A stretch of DNA of 64,000 bases from Fomes fomentarius (taxonomy: Eukaryota > Basidiomycota > Agaricomycetes > Polyporales > Polyporaceae): NCBI GenBank assembly GCA_022606135.1, contig JABYQN010000003.1, positions 186,001 to 250,000 of the forward strand, in the 5' to 3' direction. A program made the translations under genes and the position numbers. The notes beneath the pieces were generated by a model. The model saw only the letters and a program-made list of their open reading frames with translations. It was not told the origin of the DNA and did not search any database. Below are positions 46,554-57,968 of the stretch, piece after piece; position 1 is the first letter of the stretch, and every line of letters starts with the position of its first letter.

Positions 46554-48830
46554 CACTAAGCACCACCATAGTGTGCACAAGCAAAATGGCGCTTCCAATA
46601 AGGAATGCAGCCTAGGAGAATACAAGGCCAAGGGTTGCCCTAAACTTCAGAAACTTGACGTGTCTCAGGTTCTTGGTGAACATGTCTGCGGGGTTGTCAT
46701 TGCCGTCGATAAAGAAGACTTTGACTTGCTTGTTCTCAATGACTTCACAGATGTAGTGATAGCGAATATCATTGTGCTTCAATCGGCTTTCAGTCACCGG
46801 GTTTGATGACATGAAGATCGAGCCTTGATTATCACCGCAGATGGGGATTTGCCTGAGCTTGTAGCTGATCTCACCCAGGAGTGAGCAGATCCAGACTACT
46901 TGGTGGCTACAATCACTTAGTGCCATATACTCAGCTTCAGTGGACGAGTATGCAATACTCTTCTGTGCTCTAGAAGTCCAACTAAAGATCCCATTTGCCA
47001 GCTTCAGGAAATATCCTGTTTGTGACCGTCAAGTGGTAGGGTCTGAGGCCCAGTCCGAGTCTGTACATGCTGAAAGACCCAAACCCAATGCACCATCATA
47101 CACAAGGGAGTATGACTTGGTGCCTATGAGAATGCGGCAGATATACAGTGCTTTACTCAAATGATCTTGAGATGGGTTTGCAGCATATTGCAACAGCTTG
47201 GTCACAGCATAAGCAATGTCAGGACGAGTACCCAACATGATGTACAGAAGTGATCCAATCACAGTTTGGAACCTGTTTCAGAGTGCGGAGTCAACTGGTC
47301 CAGAGTTAGGCACCAGTTGATATCCAGCTGGGAGTGGAGTTGGTGCAGACTTTGCATTCTGCATGCCACAACGCTGCAGCACTTTTTCAAGGTAGATGCA
47401 TTGATCAATATGAATCTTGCTGCCTTTCCTTAGAATGCGCATGCATAGAAACTCCTTGACATCACCAAGGTCTCTACACTCCCACTTCTCCATGAACTTG
47501 TCCTTCAGTTCAGTGACAAAGGCCTTGTCAGGGCCACAGAAGAGGGCATCATCTACATAGACAATAACAATCACAAATGATCCATCAGTCTTTTTGTAGA
47601 GAAAGATTCCGGCATCAGAGCTCAGATGTTTAAAGCCAAGCAATTCCATGGACTCATTGAGGGTGCACCACCAGGCAAGCCCTGCTTGCTTAAGTCCATA
47701 TAGAGCATGTCGCAGCCGGAGTACTTTGTGCTCTTGGCCTTTGACCGTGAAGCCTTCAGGCTGTTCCATATATATCTCCTCATCCAGCTTCCCATAAAGG
47801 TAGGCATTGTGAACATCAAGTCTGGAGATGTGCTCGTCCTCAAGTGCCGATAGGGCGAGCATTAGGCGTACAGTCTCAAAATGGACAACTGGTGAGAAGA
47901 TTTGGTCATAGTCAATGCCTTCAACCTGGGAGAAGCCTTTGGCAACTAGTCTGGCCTTCTTACGACTATCAGTTTTGATGTCAAAGACCCAGTGGTTCTT
48001 AATGACCTTATGTCCTTTTGGACGGTCAACCAGATCATAGACTTTGCATTGTTGGAGTGCCTCTGACTCCTCTCAACATGCAGTCCTCCATTCTTGCTGC
48101 TCAGCCTTAGGTAGGCGAGCAATGTCACAGAATGTCCAATCTCTTACATTGGACGTGTTGGGAAGATCCTTATCAACTGGTGGTATCGCTTGCATGAGCA
48201 GATAGTTGACGAGATCTACTCCCCCTTCCTGGCATAGTTGTGCCAGATCCGGTTTGGCATCTGAGCTGCGTGGAGGGTTCTCATCATCATGTGAGTTCCC
48301 AGAGCCAGAGATTTCCTGTGAGGAAGATTCTCCTTGCATGCTCACAGGTGCATTCTCGGAGGCAGATCAAGCAGGTTCATTGTGTGGACGCAGTTGTGGA
48401 GCAGAACTAGGTCCAGGAACCTTATCTCTCTGTTGTTGTGGTTGCGCACGAGAGCGACTCGGCTGCTGACCTACAGCATGTTTCCACATCTGCTGCTTTT
48501 CGATCTCTTTGTACTGTTCTATGGGGTGCCGTGACTCTCTGTAAACATTGCCTTTGCGAAGCGGTATTTTCCGCACACACCCTGATTGCCTTACATTAGG
48601 CTGATCCTCCAGAGGCGGTGGCAGACTAGGGCTGCACGCTCTAAGCTGCACAGGAGCATCATCACGCTCCTTGCCCTTTCCCTTTGGAGGAAGGTTGTGG
48701 GGAGGACAATGTGGCTCATCGTCATCATTTCCCATAAGAATGGGTGGATTCTGATCCGCTTGGTCAGGTTCAGGCGCTTCTTCAAGCAGCCATGTGTTCC
48801 ATCACACCACATCCTATGCCAATATGTTGA
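46554..48830 (-). mobile_element. Ty1/Copia retrotransposon, 5'-truncated and inactivated
   Basis: The minus strand encodes, in order, a charged linker (RQSGCVRKIPLRKG), the reverse transcriptase (LDVHNAYLYGKLDEEIYM, ALYGLKQAGLAWW, VYVDDALF), and RNase H with the Copia 3' end (TDSDWASD, AYSSTEAEYMALSDC, DNQGSI, HNDIRYHYI, NPADMFTKNL). Gag, protease and most of the integrase are absent. The frame is cut by TGA codons near 47036, 47278, 48075 and 48367, most at places where an Arg codon CGA would fit. The element is therefore dead and was probably hit by cytosine deamination. Confidence 0.85.
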
Positions 48831-49254
48831 TCATTTATCCCATATATTCGTGTGCTGATATCAGATCACAGATTGTCAGTGTATTGTCTGTTTCACGATG
48901 TCGTTCATGACTATTCTAGCATGGTGTCATGTAGTTAACAGGGTTGTGGGGTAGCACTTAATTATCATGTAGTGACCTGGCACCATATAATTGCATTGTC
49001 TTCGTATTGCATGCCTCATTTTAACAAGTGAATAGAGTGAGCAATGAATGATTATGACTGAGAACTTATGCATCATCCCAATAATGGCAACTAATGGGTC
49101 CCTCATGATTTTGGGACTTATGTTATGAGTAGTAATGCCCTAATGTCTCTCATTATACCTCATTATATCTAATGAGGGAATCAGGTTTTTCCTGATGAAT
49201 TCCCTCTAAAGTTTTAGTATCGAGATGTCTCATCAGGAATATGTCACTAACTTG

Positions 49255-49350
49255 TTGGCGTACTTGAACTCAAGCTTAGCTACTTTTCACAAGTAGACGA
49301 ACTTGACATCAAGTCAAAGTACTTACATCAACTTGAGTCTACTTGACAGA
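49255..49350. repeat. Left cluster of ACTTGA/TCAAGT motifs
   Basis: At least seven copies of ACTTGA or its complement occur in under 100 bp. A similar cluster in both orientations lies at 51310-51465. The pair could be the subterminal repeats of one roughly 2.2 kb element. Confidence 0.5.
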
Positions 49351-49832
49351 TGGCATGAAGTCAGCAAGGTGCGAGTCCAATGTAATCTGATTGATTGTAC
49401 TTGTATCTAGGTTTCTGATTGGACCGATTCTACATGTGAATTGGTAAGTTGTTTTTTAATGCGCGAAATTGATGTCCAAGTTTACACAAGCCATTCACGT
49501 GATGCGTGAGAACACAACGTTGAACTTGAAGTTCTCTTCGTCTGCCTCCCATCTGTTCCCTCCCATATGTTCCCTCCCATCTATTCCTTCCCCTGCTCTC
49601 AGGCTTCACACTTGATTTCAAGCATCCTTGATTGCCTCGTTGCTGCAAACATAGCTGGGTAAGTGGAATCCTTGCTGTCGTTCTGCTGGCAGGCCTGCCA
49701 TGTGGAGCTGTGTCTCCTTGCAACATTGAGGTCTGAGCCACTTCATTTGGTTTTGCAGAGTCCGGACGAGGACGAGCATGGAGCTGTGTACCTTCTGCGT
49801 GATGAACTCTGAACCTGTAAGGCGAGGAGCGA

Positions 49833-50002
49833 CTGTAAGTCACAACAAGAGAGATCTTCAGTCAGTGAGTGAACGACTATATTGCATAGTGAAGTACCTG
49901 TAAGTCACAACAAGAGAGACTACAAGTACTAAGTCAGTAAGAGGTAGTAGAGCATATGTATGTAAGGGACTTACTCTTCAGTCAGTGAGTGAACGACTGA
50001 AG
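49833..50002. repeat. Short direct repeats with a terminal hairpin
   Basis: CTGTAAGTCACAACAAGAGA occurs at 49833 and 49898. CTTCAGTCAGTGAGTGAACG occurs at 49856 and 49976. The second of these is part of an inverted repeat, CTTCAGTC at 49976-49983 and GACTGAAG at 49995-50002, with an 11-nt loop. Possibly LTR or untranslated sequence of an unrecognised element. Confidence 0.55.
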
Positions 50003-51309
50003 AGCAGAGGGCGTAGAAGGGACTGCTTATATACATGAGGAACAAGTCCATGAGTCAGCGAATGAAGCAGTCACATGTAGCCATAAGACGATGAGTAAGA
50101 GTCCGTATCGGCGTATGAGTCAGATACAGTCATAGCATGAGTCAGACATAAGGTCTGGAAGAGTCCGGTGCAGTGTAGAACGCACTGGTACGCACAGGAA
50201 CCATATGGTCATGGGAAAGTACAGTAAGAAAGCAAAGGAAACCGTATATGGTAAGTAGGAACACAGCCTATCTAATCATATGACCATAAACAAGTGTACA
50301 CAACTCCGGTCCGAGCACAGCCGGTAGTCCGGAAGTTCAACACTGCGTGCGGACATGATCAATTTGAGAACATTTAGATGTGCGACTTGACACAGGCCTC
50401 CGTGAACATTTCCCTCGTGGACTCTTTTTCTGCCATATGGGGCATGCGAGTGGGCGGGAAGGTGCATGTGCATTGTCAGGTCAGGGTGACTATCACGGTG
50501 CGTCCCTTAGTTTCTCTCTTCCATCTGATCTCGGTTCACTCCACTCCCCCAAATTCTCATGCCCATTGCCGTGGAGGATTATGAAACCTCTGTCACACAG
50601 CACTGGAGCTTTCTGCTGGTGTGTATGCAGCTAAGACCACCAGCCTTTCACCCATCAGCTCATCGTATGTTGCCAAGAGTCTTATCAACTCACTTAACAA
50701 CGGTGCAGGCAGCTTTGACAACTTCGGCCTAGCACACTCCTTCCAGTCCGAGGACGACACCATACTGTCGCGCAATCGGCACAGGAATGCACTGGTGGGC
50801 ATTGCAGCAAGATGTGGTGGAGAAGAGCAAGGGGCCTAACCCCAAGGTGAAGGTGTTCTCACTCATTGGTCAAAAGCAGTCCGTGCACTCACCCGCACAC
50901 AACACTCGTCCTGCCGTTTGACTCCATGTTTGACTCTGCACCTTGTCTGCCGCACCCGTCAGGCAGCCTCTCAAGCCATAGCCACTCCTCCCGAGCATCC
51001 AAGCATCGCTCGTGGAGCCCAGCAGCTTGTTCTTGACCATATTCATGTGTGTGTTTGCCCCGTCCCCTGCCGGGTACAAGCTGACAGTTGTCCCTGCAGA
51101 CAATGGAGAGGTCATCATGATTCCTGCCTAGTTGCCAACCCATACAAGATATCCTGCATTTTATACGACTTAGCTGCACTGTTATAGATGTCCGGATTTA
51201 GTAGTAGTTAATGTACAACATTCCGAATGGATTCAATTGACCAGATTTGAGACTGCTTTCATGTTCCGTGTGCCTATTTGACAGCTGCAACTTCCTGCCT
51301 CCTTTGTCT

Positions 51310-51465
51310 GTACTTGAACTGCATCCTTACGACACTTGATAAAACTTATCAAGTTCAAGTACTTGACTCCAGAGACCCCACTCAGCTTGACACAAGTGCT
51401 GAACTTATTCTACTTTTTGAACTTGACCGAACTTATAAGACTTGGTCAAGTAGCCGTCAAGGGCA
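51310..51465. repeat. Right cluster of ACTTGA/TCAAGT motifs
   Basis: About ten copies of ACTTG(A) or TCAAGT occur, including the palindromic neighbourhood TCAAGTTCAAGTACTTGA. It ends about 25 bp before the esterase copy 7 start codon and may mark the right end of an element that replaced that gene's promoter. Confidence 0.5.
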
Positions 51466-51798
51466 TGACATATTCCTGATGCTAGACACCATGCTCCTGA
51501 CTGGCCTCGCATTCGCTGCGCTGCTCCCCTCTTCACTATTCATCTATGCAGCTTCAATCGAGGGTCAGGATGATCCAACTGTCCAGCTGGATGCAGCCAT
51601 GGTGATTGGTACCAGACAGGGTTCTGCTGACAGATTCCTAGGGATGCCATTCACACACCCTCCGTGACTCCCAACTACTCATCGTTGATGAACTTCAATT
51701 CATTGTCTCACTACAGTAAAGCGATCTTTGTCTTCGCCTCCCTCAGCTTATGACGTAGTACAATGGAACTGTTAATGCGACTAACGTTCAGAATCAAT

Positions 51799-52433
51799 AG
51801 GGGTAGTCAAATATGACTAATCATGCGCGTTTCACAAGACGATTCAGTCAAATGATTCATGATGGAAACGCATTGTCGTTTCACCTCATTCTGGTGTGAA
51901 ACGAGGTGAAATGAGGTGAAACGGTGAAGCTCCTCCAGAGGAGCTTCACTCGCCTGAAACGCGATTCACCCCAGGTCGATTCACCCCTTATCACAGTGCT
52001 TGTAGTACTTGAATATCCAACAAAAATTTATGTCTTTATCCTTCACAGCAATGGAACCACCTATCTAAGTTACCGTCTCTTCAGCCTGCTCCCCAAAACT
52101 AACTCGGACGTGTCATCCTCTATAAGTACTATGTCACAAGAGTGGGGTCTCATCCTTGCTGTTCTGTCTAGTCGGTTTCATTCTTACCAATTCTGTTGTG
52201 ACCATCTGTCCCCACTGGTGGCAATATGTCAGCCAGCAGGCCCAGATGAATAGCATGTATATGCGGGGCAATGATGACGATGGCAGATCGTACACATGAA
52301 TCGTATGTTGGAACTATGAGTTTGTTGGGGGGTGGTCAGACCAGTGGTCGATTCAGGGGATGCTTCAGGTGGTGAATCGCTCGATGAAACGCGCTCAGAA
52401 TCGTCCCACGAAGCGTCATATTTGACTACTCCT
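51799..52433. mobile_element. Non-autonomous TIR element (MITE-like), 635 bp
   Basis: It begins AGGGGTAGTCAAATATGAC and ends with its near-perfect inverse (one mismatch, AGGAGTAGTC). It is flanked by the 3-bp target duplication AAT (51796-51798 and 52434-52436), and the empty site matches the intact paralogue at 17456-17463. The interior has GATTCA/TGAATC motifs, GTTTCACCTC repeats and a small hairpin (GAAGCTCCTCCAGAGGAGCTTC region, about 51945), but no transposase. The 3-bp duplication suggests mobilisation by a PIF/Harbinger-type transposase; that is inference. Confidence 0.8.
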
Positions 52434-52525
52434 AATGTCTCGGACAAGCACTCCCTGTACCGCCCAACCTCCCTCCAGATGTAGTGCAAGTCGTCGGACT
52501 GCTACTCCCCCAATTCTCCCTCAAC

Positions 52526-55500
52526 TAGTGATGTGCCAGGCCAGGCTTCAAGCCCATGAGCCCAGGGTACCCGGCCCTTATAAGCCCAGCCCAGCCTGGC
52601 CCGTGTAGTGGGCCTATAGGGCTTGAGGGCCCGGCTTCAGTGTCTGAGAGCCTGAGCCTGACCTTTAAGCCCGGGCCTCACGACTGATTGCATACGATCG
52701 GATCTGGGTGGCTGAAAACTGTACAGTAGTTGTGTAAGATGCGGTTAGTCACACACAGAGTTAAGGTTCTGTCAACCCGGAAATAATGGCTGAACGCCCG
52801 AAGCGGTCATCGAATCCGTCAGGGAAGCTCGCAGACCCCAGTAACGCCGCGGACCATGAGCTTTCCTCCCACAAGCGGCTTGCAGCTCATTCCAGACTCG
52901 CCGCCTCAGACTCTGCATCTTCTCACACACAAACCGAGCCTGACAAGCATTCAAACTCGACTACATCTCAGACAACTGCTAGCAGACCTGCACCCAGCAA
53001 GAGCAAACGTTCAGCAAGAGATGCATTCCAGGAGGACCGCGAGAGTTCAGAACGTACAGGAACAGATGCGGCAGGACCTAGCCAGGCTGATGGTATGTAC
53101 CCTTCTTTTCTCATCGGCTACACAGTTCGGATGAACTGCTTCCCAGAATGGAGCAAGAGATCCCGCCGTTCTCCATCGGTAGTTGAGGTTGAAGATGAGG
53201 AGGGACCACTGTTGCAGCCTCGGGCGAAGTCGTCTTCTGGTGCGTGCCAACCACTGTCCGGACTTATAATTCACAAATGAAACAGCACCAGTGCAATCTC
53301 CAAGTGATGTAGGCGACCCGACTGCTGTTGATGCATCCGGCCTTCTCAAGGACATTGAACTTCTTGACGCAAGCAGTCCCTTACAAGTCCAACGAGATGA
53401 CCGGACAGCCGATGTCAAGAATTTCTGCTCGGATATCTATACAGAGGATGGAAAGCGCTTCCGTGACTGTCGTATGTGTCGGTATGTTATGTTACCGTCT
53501 CCGTACTTCATATCACGTCTTACAAACTTTCATATTGGCACGCTGTGGTCATGAACAGGAAGAAGAAGTTAAAGTGTCGTTTAGTGGTAGATGTCAGTAC
53601 AATCCGTCGTCACCTCGAGAAGTTTCACGAGGTCTGTCATCCTATTACTGTAGCCGTCTGATGAATAATTGAGTCCCAGAGTCTATCGCTTCTAGGGTGC
53701 ATACCACGCATGGACAGAGCAGTCAGGCTTCGTGTCTATGCTTCCGAGTGACAGTGCTGCCCGTTGCTCGGAGGCGAACAGAAAAGATCAGACCCGGCTT
53801 GATCCACATCTCCATGAACGTCCTCCGCCACCTCATGTTGTCAAGTACTCACACGGCGATTTCCGAAAAGCTGCAATTGACTGGCTTGTCGAGATAGATC
53901 AAGTAAGTAATGGCTGACCTAGTCTCATGGCAATAATGACAGCACTCATGTGTTCTATGCAGCCCTTGCAAGCTCTTGAACATCCGTCATTCAAAAATAT
54001 GATTGACATCGCTGCACGGGCCACTGATGGTGTTCGTATCCCAAACCGCAAGCAGACACGAGCCGCAATCATTGACCAGTTCAAGGATAATCTAAGAAGA
54101 CTTCGTGAGCAACTGAACGTATGTTTCCTGTCTAATTTGCTGTGATGTGCGCTGAGACCCATGTCCGTCACTCTCATCAGAGCAAGGCAGTGTCTGGAAT
54201 GGTGAGCTTGACCTGCGATGCTTGGCAGGCCTCAAACACCGACGGCTATTTTGCAGTCACTGGTCACTGGGTGGAGGAGACGTCGATAGGGGTCTGGAGC
54301 TTGTCTAACGCGCTCCTTGGGTTTGTACAGCTCAACAATTTGCACAATGGAATGAGACTAGGCCAGGCGCTGTTCAAGGTTGTTGCACGGGTTGGGATTG
54401 AGCACAAGGTACGTGTCTTGTATCATGATGTGTGTTGAACTTTGCATCTCTCACAGTCACCCCGACGTGCACATATCAGGTTGGATATGTTACATGCGAC
54501 AATGCAACCAACAACGGCACCATGATGTGTGAATTTGCACTCCACATTGGCAAGACCACTGGCAAAGGAGCGTCGTGTGCGGTGCGTTTGAGCTACGTGA
54601 TATTGGCAGACAAGTATCTTACCAAATGTGGACTGTCATAGATGTCTCGAACATATCATAAACCTTGCGACGCAAGCACTTCTGGAGGCCTACTCCAAGT
54701 CAAAGCATTACGACCCTGCCACTTCTGACTCCGAGCTTCACGTCTCATGTGGTACTCAGCTTCGTCGAGATGAGGTTGGTCTGATAAGGACTGTCTGCGT
54801 CAAGGTCTGTCTTTTTGAATCATGATCTGAGTCTCACTGACTTGATGTTGACTGTGCATGCTCCGTACATGTAGGAACGCTCGTCTGCCAAGCGTAAGGA
54901 GCTCTTCAAGCGGGTACAGGCCCATCGCGGAGTTGAGAAGCCCCACCAGCTCCTACTTGACAGTGCAACACGCTGGTCATCAACATATCTCATGCTTGAC
55001 TGTGCTGAACGTCTGAAAGATGTGCGTGATATCCCTTGTATCGCTTTCGTCACACTGAGCTTTCAGATAGTCCGTTGACAAGTTTATTGTCACTATTGCG
55101 ACTGAAGAGACTGACCGTGAGCGCCGCCAGAAGCTCCTCGATCTGCAGTTATCTCCACATGAGTGGACAAGGCTTCACTCGCTACTAGATCTTCTCGCTG
55201 TGAGTTTTGACAACCATCATTCACGTTCCTCTGATTTTTCTTGCGATGTCCGCGTTTTACTGATATAAGAACACATAGCATGCTGACAACGCACAGCAGT
55301 CATTCTCATCAGACAATCATCCCACCCTGCACCATGGTCTTCCTGCTCTGGAGGTGCTTCATAAAGCATGGTCCTGCCGTGCTTTGCGTGACAAGTATGC
55401 ACCATTTGCAGATGTGATTGATGCTGGCCTAGCCAAGATTTCGGAGTACTATGACAAGACGTCCATCTCAGATGTGTACACGCTCGCAATGTGTATGTGC

Positions 55501-56637
55501 TGACTTATTCTCTTGATTTGCCTGATTTGGTACTGATTATATGCTTCGTACAATAGTACTTGATCCCTCTCAGAAAGCAAGTCACATCAAACAACATTGG
55601 GATCAGGCAATGTATGACAATGTCATAAAACGTGCTAGAGAAGCGGTTAGTCAACACAGTCATTTCAGATCAGTATGCCTTCGAATTACTACTGACGGAC
55701 ACATACTTCACTAATAGTACAAAGTACGCTACTCAGAGCTGTATCCGGACAGCATCTCAACGTCATCAGGCACAAAGACATCCTCAAATGGGAAGTCCAC
55801 TCAATCTAAGTATGCACGCCTCAAACGTGAGCTGTCCGATGATGACTCGAACAATGATGTTCCGATTGGTATTCCCATCCGTTCATCCACCAACACGTCA
55901 GCAGCAGGCACCGATGATGAGGCCTGGCTACTCGACTTCAACAGCTATCTAATGTCACCGGATCATCTCGGAGATATGAGCATTATTGAATGGTGGGGTG
56001 TAAGTGCTTACCTCCAAGACTGTGTCTCTGACTCGTTCATCACTCATATATCCATGCTCACATGTCTCTACTTCCAGTTCAATGCCAAACATTACCCTGT
56101 GTGGGCCTCTCTGGCCCGGGACGTTCTTTCCATCATGGCATCCTCAGTATCGAGCGAGCGAGCATTCTCATCAGCAGGTATCACCATTAGCAAGTGCCGC
56201 AATCGACTGAAGGGTGATATCGTCAAAGCACTTCAAGGCCTCAAGTGCACATTGCGGCGGGATCTTCTGTTCTGCGAGACCCGAACCGTAAACGATGAGC
56301 TTATCGAGATGGATGTAGATCATGAGACAGATGGTAATGGCATAGGACTTGCTGATCCTCCTAGTAGCCAGGAGCTCAATGAGTCGTGGGATGGCATTGT
56401 TGATGACTTAGAAAGTGACGATGATGATTCTGATGACGACGACGTGTATTTACAACCTCTTTGACGTGCACTGATATTCACTCTATACTCTATCAAGCCT
56501 GGGCTTGAGCCCGGCCTGGCCTGAGCCCAGCCTGAGCCGCCAATAAGGGCCCGGCTTGAGATGTCAGCAAGCCTTGGCCTCCAAAAGCCCGGCCCAAGCC
56601 TGGGTAGCTGAGCCTGGCCCGGCCCGGCACATCACTA
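52526..56637. mobile_element. Autonomous hAT DNA transposon, 4112 bp
   Basis: Perfect 12-bp terminal inverted repeats (TAGTGATGTGCC at 52526-52537 and its complement at 56626-56637) are flanked by an identical 8-bp target duplication CCCTCAAC (52518-52525 and 56638-56645), the hallmark of the hAT superfamily. GC-rich subterminal repeats built on GCCCGGC and AGCCC occupy about 52540-52690 and 56490-56625. It carries one long intron-rich transposase gene on +. The intact TIRs, target duplication and open frame point to a recent insertion. Confidence 0.93.
52786..56464 (+). CDS. hAT transposase with BED zinc finger and hATC dimerisation domain
   Basis: About 15 exons: 52786-53092, 53147-53239, 53286-53481, 53559-53631, 53696-53902, 53963-54118, 54181-54408, then from about 54475, with the last exon ending at 56464. 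Order of parts: a Ser-rich N-terminus; a BED-type finger (FRDCRMC then RRHLEKFHE); the RNase-H-like transposase core with SLTCDAWQASNTDGYF, GYVTCDNATNNG and DSATRWSSTYLML; and the C-terminal dimerisation domain (HYPVWASLARDVLSI, SSERAFSSAG, NRLKGDIV). A short acidic tail follows. No stop interrupts the exons I joined. The splice near 54570-54600 (exon 8 to 9) implies an unusually short intron and is uncertain. The enzyme would cut and paste its own element. Confidence 0.85.
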
Positions 56638-56885
56638 CCCTCAACCCTGATGTGCCTGTGAGCGAAAATTGTGAGTGGGCTCTAGTTTGATCACGACAAG
56701 ACATAGCCTGACTCTTTGTCAGTGTCATAACAAGGTCTATACATCAATGTCATTCGCCCTTCGAACGTACCTGCAGACACCAAGCTGCCGGTGCTATTTG
56801 TGAGTTAAGAGTGACGAGGTTCAAAATCGCCATAGTGACCAACTATTCTACCAAAACGAACGTGACCTAGTTTCTGCATCAAGCA

Positions 56886-57502
56886 TTAATGCTCACTTTC
56901 GTGGGCCGATCGGGCGTTCAGAATGTTCAGTACGCTTATGAACCCAATGCGAGCAGTACTGTGCGAGTTATAGTGGCTGTGAAGCTTTGCAGTCTGGTCT
57001 GTTGCCTGATCCGTGTCCCCATTTTTCCAAGCAATATAGATGTAGTATGATGTAACGGGCTGTGGCCCGAGCCCGGCGAGATCTGAGGACAAAGGCTGGA
57101 TTCGAAGGTCTGAGACGTAGTACAGGGGTACGGAGGACGAGGTGGGACGGGGCTCGGGTGCCAACGCCGTGTACTGGCGTTGGTTCGTCTGGAGAAACGA
57201 GACGTAGCGTAGAGCGTAACTAGGTGAGTCCAAAACAGGAAGGTCACGGTCACGGTGCCGTTACATATGAGGACCGGCGCATGGGCGCTGGTGCGAGAGC
57301 ATCTTGTAGACGTAGTCCTTCTGGGCACATGTTTATGATGGGGTTTTCAGGTGGAAACATAGTGCATAGCACTGGTGTGTCGAGCGTGTCCCAGGTCTGT
57401 TGTATTGTGGATATGGATGGGTCATCTGTCTTCCTTTTCTCACATGCAGCCGTCGGGCTAGTGACTTGGCAAGCGTCGCGAGATGAAATTACGCACCACA
57501 AA
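56886..57502 (-). CDS. Uncharacterised minus-strand open frames, possible small gene
   Basis: Two adjacent frames, 57502-57250 (containing FPPENPIINMCPEGLRLQDA) and 57233-56886 (containing SYALRYVSFLQTNQRQY and PLYYVSDLRI), have balanced amino-acid composition and could be exons of one gene. The intron needed would be only about 34 nt, shorter than others here. No domain is recognised. They could equally be chance frames. Confidence 0.25.
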
Positions 57503-57968
57503 TGCGCTCTGATTGTGATGCGTTGGCGAGGCTATCGCAGATGCAGCACGTACACCATCCGCGCTCGCTCGCGCCCATCGTCGTGTCGATGATGCAACAC
57601 AGAGTCACATATCGTCGTGAACCTAGGTCTTAGGAGTCGAAGTGGAGAAGACAAACACGGAATTTGAAAATCAAAGTCACGCTCTTGTTGCCTGGTTCTT
57701 GCGGCTGTGCACGTCTTCTCTTGACAGATTGCTTCATTGATTTGGATATCGTCAACTCGAGTGCTTGCCAGTCACGGTCTGCACAACTGGTCAAAGCCGC
57801 AACCATATCTCCTATTAGCTGTGCGTTATAGGCGACGCGCGAGCGAACCAAAAATCAGGAACATTGGTCTGTTTCGTGCACTACACTCGCAACTCGATGT
57901 GGCATATTGACAAGCTTTCACGCAGCAGTGCACATCGCTCTTTACTGTCTCAGTTCTGAACGTTAACA

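Larger units (their letters stand above)
48830..51480. other. Repeat-derived intergenic region, no supportable gene
   Basis: The stretch is AT-richer than its surroundings at 48840-49450. It contains ACTTGA/TCAAGT motif clusters (49255-49350 and 51310-51465), short direct repeats and a hairpin (49833-50002), and scattered broken frames around 50590-51180. It looks like nested, decayed mobile DNA. Confidence 0.5.
51491..56850 (+). pseudogene. Esterase copy 7, truncated and split by two transposons
   Basis: Exon 1 (51491-51663) encodes MLLTGLAFAALLPSSLF and FLGMPFTHPP, closest to the gene at 17151. Exon 2 starts near 51717 with a one-base loss and an in-frame TGA. It is interrupted at 51798 by a 635-bp TIR element, resumes at 52434-52525, is interrupted again by the hAT element at 52526-56637, and resumes at 56638 up to SENC. 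Exon 3 (about 56735-56800, YINVIRPSNVPADTK) follows. Homology stops at about 56850, where exon 4 (WIYGGGF) should begin, so the catalytic part is absent. Target duplications of both insertions allow the uninterrupted order to be recognised. Confidence 0.88.

Noticed and set aside
49833..50002. CRISPR-like array from regularly repeated 20-mers
   Set aside because: Only two copies of each of two unrelated repeats, in a eukaryotic genome beside a Copia remnant; better read as decayed repeat DNA.
50593..51180. Possible gene in open frames between the ACTTGA clusters
   Set aside because: Frames on both strands are short and broken by stops, with no start or splice pattern and no family I recognise.
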